Shown piece by piece: positions 57,822 to 64,000 of a stretch of 64,000 nt of DNA (position 1 is its first letter; every line of letters starts with the position of its first letter). A program made the translations under genes and the position numbers. Under the pieces are notes generated by a model. The model did no database searches, was not told where the DNA came from, and saw only the letters and a list, made by a program, of their open reading frames with translations. This DNA comes from Nitrospirota bacterium (GTDB lineage Bacteria; Nitrospirota; Thermodesulfovibrionia; Thermodesulfovibrionales; Dissulfurispiraceae), in contig JAMCVZ010000035.1 in assembly GCA_023476565.1 (NCBI GenBank), forward strand, positions 1-64,000. Direction: 5' to 3'.

Positions 57822-59612
57822 CTATTCCTCGATTTTCAAAACAGACAGGAACGCCTCCTGGGGTATCTCCACTTTCCCGATCTGTTTCATTCTTTTCTTG
57901 CCTTCCTTCTGCTTCTCAAGGAGCTTCCTTTTTCTTGTTATATCGCCGCCGTAGCATTTTGCGAGCACATTTTTTCTCAGCGCTTTGACGCTCTCCCTCG
58001 CAATTATTTTCCCGCCTATGGCAGCCTGTATGGCGATCTCATATAACTGCCTTGGAATAATCCCTCTGAGTTTTTCGGCAATTTGCCTGCCTTTATAATA
58101 AGCCTTGTCTTTATGAACAATCAAGGAGAGCGCGTCAATCGATTCGCCGTTAAGCAGTATATCCAGTTTTACAAGGTCCGATTCCTTATATCCAAGGAAT
58201 TCGTAATCCATCGAGGCATAACCCCTCGAGACGGATTTAAGCTTGTCATAAAAATCCCACAATATCTCGTTGAGCGGCAGTTCATAGGTGACGACAATCC
58301 TGTCTTTGCTGATGTAATTGAACTCGATCTGGATCCCGCGCTTTTCCTGGCACAGCTCCAGTATCTGTCCGACATAGACCTGAGGCACAAAGATGGTCAC
58401 CTTTACATAGGGCTCCTCTATCTTGATATATCTTTCGGGAAGGCTGCTCGGATTGTCGATGTAAATCTCCTTTCCCGACATCTCCGTCACCCTGTAAACA
58501 ACCGTAGGCGCGGTGCTTATGAGTGAAAGCTCGAATTCCCTCTCGAGCCGCTCTTTAATTATCTCCATATGGAGCAGACCGAGGAATCCGCACCTGAACC
58601 CGAAACCCAGCGCGGATGAGGTCTCAGGTTCGAAGCTGAAAGAGGAATCGTTCAACCTGAGCTTATCAAGCGCGGTCTTCAGTTCTCCGTATTGATGGGT
58701 TTCAACAGGATAGAAGCCGCAGAAGACCATCGGCTTGATTTCCTTGTACCCGGGGAGGGCCGCGTCGGCGGGGTTCTTTGCATCGGTGATGGTGTCTCCT
58801 ATTTTTGTATCGCTCACGGTCTTTATCCCCGCGACCACGTATCCCACTTCCCCGGCGGAGAGTTGGGATGTGTCCTCCATTTTGGGCGTAAAAACACCGA
58901 CCTTCACGACCTCGTACTCCTTATTCATGGCCATCATCTTTATTTTCATCCCGGGCCTGATTGTCCCGTCAAAAACCCTGACGAGAACTATAACCCCCTG
59001 GTAATTATCAAACCATGAGTCGAAGATCAGGGCTTTGAGCGGCGCGTCATCGGTCCCCTTCGGGGGCTGTATTTTCCTGACGATCGCCTCAAGTATCTCC
59101 CTGGTGCCTATGCCTTCCTTCGCGCTTGCTAATACGGCCTCGGAGCAATCGATGCCCAGGGCGTCCTCAATCTGCCCCTTGACCTGCTCAGCGTCCGCGC
59201 CGGGGAGGTCTATTTTATTGATAACGGGGATAATCTCGTGGTTATGCTCTATGGCAAGATATGTATTGGCAAGGGTCTGGGCCTCTACGCCCTGCGTGGC
59301 GTCGACAACCAGCAAACTGCCTTCACATGATGCAAGGCTCCTCGATACCTCATAGGAAAAATCGACATGCCCGGGAGTATCGATAAGATTGAGGATATAG
59401 GATTCGCCGTTTTCCGCATTGTAATTGAGCCTTACGGCATGGGCCTTGATGGTGATACCTCTTTCTCTTTCCAACTCCATGGAATCAAGGACCTGCTCCA
59501 TCATCTCTCTTGAGCTTAAAGCGCCGGTAAATTCAAGCAGCCTGTCCGCAAGAGTTGATTTCCCGTGGTCAATGTGTGCGATTATTGAAAAATTCCGTAT
59601 ATTTTTAGACAT
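57822..59612 (-). CDS. lepA: Elongation factor 4 (LepA)
   Basis: A 596-residue translational GTPase. G1 [16 protein letters not shown] and G3 [15 protein letters not shown] are clear, with G4 [11 protein letters not shown]. The C-terminal LepA-specific domain ([20 protein letters not shown] and [19 protein letters not shown]) is complete. It acts on stalled or mistranslocated ribosomes. ATG 59612 (MSKNIRNF) is chosen. The first codons lie inside the 161-bp inverted duplication at 59583-59743. It starts the lepA-lepB-ribE set. Confidence 0.96.
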   Translation of the reverse strand: MSKNIRNFSIIAHIDHGKSTLADRLLEFTGALSSREMMEQVLDSMELERERGITIKAHAVRLNYNAENGESYILNLIDTPGHVDFSYEVSRSLASCEGSLLVVDATQGVEAQTLANTYLAIEHNHEIIPVINKIDLPGADAEQVKGQIEDALGIDCSEAVLASAKEGIGTREILEAIVRKIQPPKGTDDAPLKALIFDSWFDNYQGVIVLVRVFDGTIRPGMKIKMMAMNKEYEVVKVGVFTPKMEDTSQLSAGEVGYVVAGIKTVSDTKIGDTITDAKNPADAALPGYKEIKPMVFCGFYPVETHQYGELKTALDKLRLNDSSFSFEPETSSALGFGFRCGFLGLLHMEIIKERLEREFELSLISTAPTVVYRVTEMSGKEIYIDNPSSLPERYIKIEEPYVKVTIFVPQVYVGQILELCQEKRGIQIEFNYISKDRIVVTYELPLNEILWDFYDKLKSVSRGYASMDYEFLGYKESDLVKLDILLNGESIDALSLIVHKDKAYYKGRQIAEKLRGIIPRQLYEIAIQAAIGGKIIARESVKALRKNVLAKCYGGDITRKRKLLEKQKEGKKRMKQIGKVEIPQEAFLSVLKIEE

Positions 59613-59743
59613 AAATAAATCAGGCAAGAGGTGATAGGCGAGAGGCTATCGGTAACAGAAAAGAAATCAGAGCTTGTTATTCACCGCCTATTGCCATTGC
59701 CTATCCTTTGCATTGTTCGAATATAAGATTTGCAGCCCCGATG
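59583..59743. repeat. Perfect 161-bp inverted repeat, left arm
   Basis: This segment (start of lepA, the intergenic gap and the last codons of the ROK gene) is repeated exactly in reverse at 59886-60046, with a 142-base spacer. The arm contains an AGGTGATAGGCGAGAGGC..CCGCCTATTGCCATTGCC small palindrome of its own (59626-59705). Confidence 0.95.
59626..59705. repeat. GATAGGC-type palindromic element in lepA/ROK gap
   Basis: GAGGTGATAGGCGAGAGGCT on the left faces CCGCCTATTGCCATTGCCTA on the right, imperfect inverted copies. Its exact inverse copy is at 59924-60003 within the second arm. Confidence 0.6.
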
Positions 59744-60635
59744 ATTCCCGCGTCGTCGCATAGCGCGGATGGGATTATCTTGACTTTGCCGTAGAGCTCC
59801 TTAAATGCTCTCTTCGATGCCTCTTTTATCGCGGCTTCGATATAGATGTTCCACGCCCCTATGAGCCCACCTGTCAGCACTACGGCATCGGGGCTGCAAA
59901 TCTTATATTCGAACAATGCAAAGGATAGGCAATGGCAATAGGCGGTGAATAACAAGCTCTGATTTCTTTTCTGTTACCGATAGCCTCTCGCCTATCACCT
60001 CTTGCCTGATTTATTTATGTCTAAAAATATACGGAATTTTTCAATATGCTGCTTTTGCCTTTTTCCAGTTCCGAAACCGCGGTCCCTATGATTGCTGTTG
60101 CAGACGCATACAGTTCAAGGCACCCCACGTTTCCGCACGGGCATTGGGGCCCGTCAATGTTTATACTCATATGCCCGATCTCCGCGGCTACCGGCAGGAG
60201 CTTTTTATCTATTATCACCCCGCCACCGATGCCGGTTCCAAGGGTGAGCATGACGAAATTCTTGAACTCTTTTCCCGCGCCTGCACATTTTTCGCCGCAG
60301 GCGGCCGCATTTGCATCGTTTTCGACCGCAATACACGTTTTATACCGCTTTTTGATTTCCGCCGCCAGGTTTACGCTGTTAAGCTTTGGGATATTGGGAG
60401 ATTTCATGACAACACCGCCTTCCCTGTCAATAAGACCGGCAACGGCAATACCGATGCCGCATACTTCCCTGGCGTGCGGCGCGTAGACAGTGTCAAGCTG
60501 TTTATAAAGCACGGAGAGCGGCTCTTTCCCGGTAGCGTTCTTGACCTTTGATACAATGTCTCCATCAAGATTGATCAGGGCCGTCCTTATATTGGTACCG
60601 CCGATATCCACACCTACAACATACTTCTTTGCCAT
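59701..60635 (-). pseudogene. ROK-family sugar kinase / glucokinase, broken
   Basis: The N-terminal part (60635 down to about 60047) has VGVDIGGTNIRTALINLDGD (phosphate loop), VENDANAAACGEK, LGTGIGGGVI and the zinc motif CPCGNVGCLE. At about residue 197 the frame runs into a reversed copy of the lepA start and gap (59886-60046) and stops. The C-terminal part resumes at about 59885 (SPDAVVLTGGLIGAWNIYIE, ALCDDAGIIGAANLIFEQCK) and ends at 59701. About 40-50 middle residues are missing. So the gene is not functional as read, unless the inverted duplication is an assembly artefact. Confidence 0.85.
59886..60046. repeat. Perfect 161-bp inverted repeat, right arm
   Basis: Exact reverse complement of 59583-59743. 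It interrupts the ROK gene and replaces part of it. Confidence 0.95.
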
Positions 60636-60795
60636 CTGCTCTCTCTTATGAGGAACGCTATAATTAAAAATCGAATTTTATATTAACATATTTGCGGTGT
60701 TTGCGCAATTTTACAGGCCGCCGGCACATGAAATGCCTTTCAAGCCTTTTTGTCTCCGCATGGTTAAGAGACAGGCAATTTTGATATAATCAGGG

Positions 60796-61725
60796 ATGAA
60801 CTTTTATTTGATAGACGGGAACTCCTACTTTTACAGGGCATACCACGCCATAAGGGGACTGAGCAATTCCAAAGGCCTCCCGACCAATGCCATATACGGT
60901 TTTACGAACATGCTCCTCAAGATAATCAGGGAAAAGAAGCCCGATGCGCTGGTTATAGTCTTCGACTCCCCTGTTCCGACCGGGAGGCACAGGATTTATG
61001 AGGAATACAAGGCGCAGAGACCCGGGATGCCCGGCGACCTGGCGCTGCAGGTGCCCAGGATAAAAGAGGTAATTAAGGCGTTCAACATCCCCGTGTTCGA
61101 GATGCCGGGATACGAAGCGGACGACATCATATGCACCCTCGCGAAGAAGGCCGCATCCCGGGGGGCTGAAACGTTCATTGTAAGCGGTGATAAGGATATG
61201 ATGCAGGTGGTGAGCGGCTCTATAAGAATCTACGATCCGATGAAAGAAGCGATTATCGACGAAAATTATATAAGGGACAGATTCGAAATGCCTCCCGGAA
61301 AGATATCGGAAATCATGGCGCTTACCGGAGATGCCGTAGACAATATACCCGGCGTCAAGGGGATCGGCGAAAAAAGGGCAAAGGAGCTGCTTCTCCGGGC
61401 AGGCAGCCTCGACGAACTCCTGAACCATCCTGAAAAAATAGAAAACGAGCGGCTCAGTACCATGATAAGGGAAAACCTGGAAAACATAAAGTTGAGCAAA
61501 ATACTTGCTACTATCGATACGAATATACCTATTGATGTGGATACCGGCGACCTTGCCGTAAAAGAGCCTGATTGGCCGGCGCTCCTCCGGCTTTTTACCG
61601 AGTTCGAATTCAAGAGCCTGATAAAGCTGGTCCCCACCCGGGGATACGGGCCGCGAGGTCGGTACGGAACCATTACGAACAAGGGTCAATTGCTGGCATT
61701 TTTGGGCAAGGGAGAGAAGAAGTAG
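60796..61725 (+). CDS. polA: DNA polymerase I, 5'-3' exonuclease part (split gene)
   Basis: A 309-residue protein that is the N-terminal nuclease domain of polymerase I: FYLIDGNSYFYRAYHAI, VIVFDSPVPTGRHRIYEEYK, YEADDIICTLAKKA, SGDKDMMQVVSG and the helix-hairpin-helix GDAVDNIPGVKGIGEKRA. It removes RNA primers and flaps. In intact PolA a 3'-5' exonuclease-like and a polymerase domain follow. Here the frame ends after about 50 further residues (TNKGQLLAFLGKGEKK), and the rest of polA lies 1.6 kb away at 63293. The end overlaps the convergent methyltransferase gene by 53 bases. A GATATAAT -10-like box precedes it. Confidence 0.92.
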   Translation: MNFYLIDGNSYFYRAYHAIRGLSNSKGLPTNAIYGFTNMLLKIIREKKPDALVIVFDSPVPTGRHRIYEEYKAQRPGMPGDLALQVPRIKEVIKAFNIPVFEMPGYEADDIICTLAKKAASRGAETFIVSGDKDMMQVVSGSIRIYDPMKEAIIDENYIRDRFEMPPGKISEIMALTGDAVDNIPGVKGIGEKRAKELLLRAGSLDELLNHPEKIENERLSTMIRENLENIKLSKILATIDTNIPIDVDTGDLAVKEPDWPALLRLFTEFEFKSLIKLVPTRGYGPRGRYGTITNKGQLLAFLGKGEKK

Positions 61726-62626
61726 GCGCAGCTGAATGTTTGGTTCGATGAACTCTACTATTTCGTTTTTTGTTATTTGCGCCATATTTTTCTATTGTTT
61801 CACAAAGAAGCATTTCTTTTTCTTTTATCTTGCCACGAGCCAATGCAACATATTCCGATGAAATATCTATACCAACAGAGTTGCGTCTAAGTTGCTGTGC
61901 CACTTCGCAGACAGTGCCGCATCCGACAAATGGATCAAGCACCCAATCGTCTTCTTTGGTAAAAAGTTTAATGAACCATTCCGGAAGGTCCTGGGGAAAT
62001 GTCGCGCTATGATTCCTATTACCGGTTTCAGTAGCCAGATGCAATACATTAGAAGGGTATGCTTTGTCGCGGCCAACCCAATTTGCAATGTTTTTTCCGA
62101 AACCGCTGCCGACTTGAGAGTTAAACCTGACAACATCATTTTGGCCAAGATGTTTTAATCGTGTTTTTGCCCAGTTTCCCATGGGCACCATTACGGCTTC
62201 CTGATACATGTGGAACTGTCGAGTTTTATTAAATTGGAGGCAGCGTTCCCATGCGTCACGGAAGCGGTTCGGCCATTTGCCCGGATGACAATTTTTCTTA
62301 TGCCAAACGAATTCTTCTGTCCAAAGCCACCCTTGCCGCCGAAGTTCAAGAATCAACTCGATAACGTAGGTATGTCTCTCTCCGTCAACGACCTTTTCTT
62401 TAATATTGAGGATGAACGTTCCTGCAGGCTTAAGAACTCTGAGAAACTCTTTGCTGCGCGGAAGGAACCATCCAACGTAGTTATCAGGCGAAATCCCCCC
62501 GTATGTTTTGGCTCGACAATCCGCGTAAGGTGGTGATGTGACAATGAGATCGAAAAAATCGTCAGGGTAGTGCTTTAAAACACCCAAGCAATCACCCTGC
62601 TTTATAATGGCTTCAATAGTTTTCAT
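61673..62626 (-). CDS. DNA methyltransferase, beta class (N4-cytosine or N6-adenine)
   Basis: A 317-residue DNA methyltransferase with catalytic motif IV first (LIVTSPPYADC) and SAM-binding motif I last (VLDPFVGCGTVCEVAQQL), the order of beta-class enzymes. TSPPY favours N4-cytosine modification but adenine is possible. No restriction endonuclease is seen beside it. ATG 62626 overlaps the stop of a 37-codon gene (ATGA). The last ~15 residues are read from the antisense of the polA fragment, so the natural end may have been altered by the insertion. It looks like a mobile or recently inserted gene. Confidence 0.88.
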   Translation of the reverse strand: MKTIEAIIKQGDCLGVLKHYPDDFFDLIVTSPPYADCRAKTYGGISPDNYVGWFLPRSKEFLRVLKPAGTFILNIKEKVVDGERHTYVIELILELRRQGWLWTEEFVWHKKNCHPGKWPNRFRDAWERCLQFNKTRQFHMYQEAVMVPMGNWAKTRLKHLGQNDVVRFNSQVGSGFGKNIANWVGRDKAYPSNVLHLATETGNRNHSATFPQDLPEWFIKLFTKEDDWVLDPFVGCGTVCEVAQQLRRNSVGIDISSEYVALARGKIKEKEMLLCETIEKYGANNKKRNSRVHRTKHSAAPTSSLPCPKMPAIDPCS

Positions 62627-62736
62627 TTCGGATATTTTATCACTGTTGAGCCATCAAATGCCACATGCTTAATCGTTATATTTTCGCATCGTTCGCGCCA
62701 AAGGCACGAACATTCTCTTTTAGGCTTATTCTGCAT
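62623..62736 (-). CDS. Cys-rich micro-protein coupled to the methyltransferase
   Basis: A 37-residue frame, MQNKPKRECSCLWRERCENI and TIKHVAFDGSTVIKYPK, ends in TGA overlapping the methyltransferase ATG by four bases (ATGA). The Cys pattern CxCx5C and basic residues suggest a small nucleic-acid-binding or zinc-binding peptide. Translational coupling with the methyltransferase argues for a real gene. A longer frame to 62820 is also open. The family is not recognised. Confidence 0.45.
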   Translation of the reverse strand: MQNKPKRECSCLWRERCENITIKHVAFDGSTVIKYPK

Positions 62737-62750
62737 TGCATAGTATTCTA

Positions 62751-63110
62751 TCAAGCCGACAGCATATCGGCAGAAGAAGGGAGCATCCCTCCGAACTCCG
62801 CCACCACGGTCCGGGCACAATTTTTCAAAGCCACTGCACGGCGGTTATACCCCAACCCCTGCCATACCGCAAGCACTTCGCGGAGCGTCGCCCTGGAGAG
62901 GGACGAGAAATCCGGGAACGCTGCGATGAATTGCGCATACTTCGCCGTAACCCGCTCCACCTGCGTCTGCTGGAGCATGATCTCCGAGACCAGGATATGG
63001 TAAGGATTATCCGTGTTGCGCCATGGAAGATTGTTGCGGCCGTGCTTACGGTAGTATTGATAAACAACCTTTCTGAAATGCCTGATTCCCTCCGGAGTTA
63101 TTTCCTTCAT
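62751..63110 (-). pseudogene. mutY: A/G-specific adenine glycosylase, N-terminal fragment
   Basis: A 119-residue fragment of MutY: LPWRNTDNPYHILVSEIMLQ, QTQVERVTAKYAQFIAAFPD and VWQGLGYNRRAVALKNCART. The frame stops (TGA TAG) shortly before the helix-hairpin-helix with the catalytic Asp. The Fe-S cluster domain and C-terminal domain are absent. It is therefore inactive as read. The sequence that follows is the micro-protein and methyltransferase genes, so the rest of mutY was lost at this junction. Confidence 0.85.
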
Positions 63111-63194
63111 CGTACATCCCGATTATCATCGGTCAAAGCGAATTTATAAATCACATCTTATTTTAACCTAATTTCTGTTAAACTATTATATGCG

Positions 63195-63267
63195 TTCCCT
63201 ATTCTACGACTTCGCTTCGCTTCGTCCGTGGTAAACCACCTACTGTTGGTAAATAGGGACAGTCCCC
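63195..63267 (-). repeat. GGGGACWGTCCC palindromic element, copy E
   Basis: The left end is truncated (begins TTCCCTATTCTACGACTTCG), the right end is AAATAGGGACAGTCCCC followed by AGCGCAC. The core orientation is that of copy B. It lies between the mutY fragment and the rest of polA. The other sequence in 63111-63292 is AT-rich without a gene. Confidence 0.88.
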
Positions 63268-63292
63268 AGCGCACAAAAGAGCTGTTTACCCT

Positions 63293-64000
63293 ATGAAAAC
63301 AAGACAATATTCATTATTTGAAGATAGTCCTGAAAACGAGGCAAACCAGCAGCCGCCAACTGCAAGCCAAAAGCAAAAAAAGCCGGAGAATGACGAACCG
63401 CAGAGCTCTTACAGCGGACGACCGGCGGAATTATCGTTCGATATAGAGGCCACTGGCAGAAGCCCCATCTCGGATTCCGTTGTCGGCATTTCCCTCTGCA
63501 GGGAAACCGGCAAAGCCTTTTATGTGCCCATAAGGCACACCGCGAGCCCCAATGTCAGCGATGCGCTGGCCATCCTGAAAGATACCCTTGAAGACGAATC
63601 CATTCCCAAAATAGGCCACAACCTCAAATACGATATGCTCATAGTAAGACAAGAGGGCATCCATGTCAAAGGCACGCTCTATGATACGATGCTGGCATCG
63701 TATCTGTTGAATCCCAATAAGCCCGGCCATAGCCTTGAAGATGTGGCAATCGAATATTTGATGCACAAGAAAAACCCGTTTGCCAATGTCCTGGGAAAGC
63801 GCAGCTCGTTCTCGGAAGTCCCGCTGGATGAGGCCACAAGGTATGCCGCTGAAGATGCGGAGCTGGCAATGGAATTAAGAAATATTCTCTTTGAAAGGCT
63901 GAAAACGGAAGACCTCGAAAGGTTATATTTCGACATAGAGATGCCGCTCATATACATACTTGCGGATATGGAGGAGGCGGGAGTAAAGGTTGACAGAAAG
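63293..64000 (+). CDS. polA: DNA polymerase I, 3'-5' exonuclease-like and polymerase part (split gene, partial)
   Basis: An open frame from ATG 63293 to the window edge: a linker (QYSLFEDSPENEANQQPPT), then the 3'-5' exonuclease-like domain: LSFDIEATGRSPISDSVVG, PKIGHNLKYDMLIVRQEG, LYDTMLASYLLNPNKPGH, and YAAEDAELAMELRNIL. The start of the polymerase domain (ERLYFDIEMPLIYILADMEE) follows. Asp and Glu of the exonuclease site (FDIEATG) are present. It is the continuation of the protein at 60796, and the break is exactly at the boundary of nuclease and polymerase parts. It may be a separate, Klenow-like polymerase gene. No strong ribosome binding site is visible. Confidence 0.9.
   Translation, partial: MKTRQYSLFEDSPENEANQQPPTASQKQKKPENDEPQSSYSGRPAELSFDIEATGRSPISDSVVGISLCRETGKAFYVPIRHTASPNVSDALAILKDTLEDESIPKIGHNLKYDMLIVRQEGIHVKGTLYDTMLASYLLNPNKPGHSLEDVAIEYLMHKKNPFANVLGKRSSFSEVPLDEATRYAAEDAELAMELRNILFERLKTEDLERLYFDIEMPLIYILADMEEAGVKVDRK

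Noticed and set aside
60790-61785. 331-residue open frame on the minus strand over the polA exonuclease part
   Set aside because: It mirrors the real polA frame on the other strand, has no recognisable motif and arises from codon bias; the + strand protein has clear family motifs.
62751-62790. TGA at the end of the mutY fragment as a possible selenocysteine codon
   Set aside because: It is followed at once by TAG in the same frame, and the next frame shows no MutY sequence; truncation explains it.

Overview
The window looks like a chromosomal segment of an anaerobic sulfur-metabolising bacterium, most likely a Nitrospirota (Thermodesulfovibrionia-like) sulfate or sulfite reducer. This is inferred from a complete dissimilatory sulfite reductase locus with dsrD and dsrN, many multi-Fe-S and cytochrome proteins, a sigma-54 activator, and gene arrangements typical of such genomes. 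No rRNA, CRISPR array or transposase gene was seen. One tRNA (Arg, anticodon CCG) is present.

Layout. 1-3.5 kb: a cbiG-cbiH fusion and a class I glutamine-amidotransferase-like gene. 4-5.4 kb (+): dsrH, dsrE, a dsrF-like gene and tusA (sulfur relay), ending at a strong terminator. 5.4-17.7 kb (-), reading from the right: dsrA-dsrB-dsrD-dsrN-HEAT protein-dsrC-RsbRD-like sensor-dsrMKJOP-two tandem ferredoxins. 17.9-23.1 kb (+): smc and a GlcD-type flavoprotein. 23.3-37.0 kb (-): a long sulfur-handling cluster. From the right it holds an ArsR regulator with its own promoter and operator, a DsrE with an in-frame UGA, a DsrE/F-like and a DsrH-like protein, an SQR-like flavoprotein, an RND/MMPL exporter, a small exported protein, a periplasmic rhodanese, a YeeE/YedE transporter, a LolA-like protein, an outer-membrane barrel, a PhnD-like binding protein, a histidine kinase and an NtrC-type regulator. 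38.4-44.5 kb: ribBA, a GAF/PAS protein, a PilB/GspE ATPase and a CHASE2-adenylate cyclase. 44.5-45.3 kb: a HEPN/MNT pair. 45.4-52.7 kb (-): FecR, lipoprotein and TPR-barrel genes, partly duplicated. 53-56 kb (+): an MBL-fold hydrolase, a chemoreceptor and a small exported protein. 56.4-59.6 kb (-): lepA-lepB-ribE. 59.6-64 kb: a rearranged zone with a broken ROK kinase gene, a polA gene cut in two, a DNA methyltransferase and a truncated mutY.

How it works together. DsrAB reduces sulfite with DsrC as the sulfur carrier. DsrMKJOP links DsrC trisulfide reduction to the membrane quinone pool. DsrN probably amidates siroheme, and the ferredoxins supply electrons. The DsrEFH/TusA set and the second DsrE/DsrH set with SQR, rhodanese and YeeE suggest extensive trafficking of persulfide and zero-valent sulfur.

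Most notable observations. (1) A DsrE paralogue has an in-frame UGA exactly where its neighbour paralogue has the first Cys of a CxxC motif, so it is a probable selenoprotein. (2) A family of about 70-110 bp palindromic elements is inserted in frame in several unrelated genes (cbiGH, the amidotransferase-like gene, dsrN, smc). They encode nearly the same peptide each time, always in the same orientation and frame. (3) A second palindromic family bounded by GGGGACWGTCCC has five copies and one solo end, with an inner core found in both orientations. (4) polA is split at its domain boundary and a ROK gene is broken by a perfect 161-bp inverted duplication.
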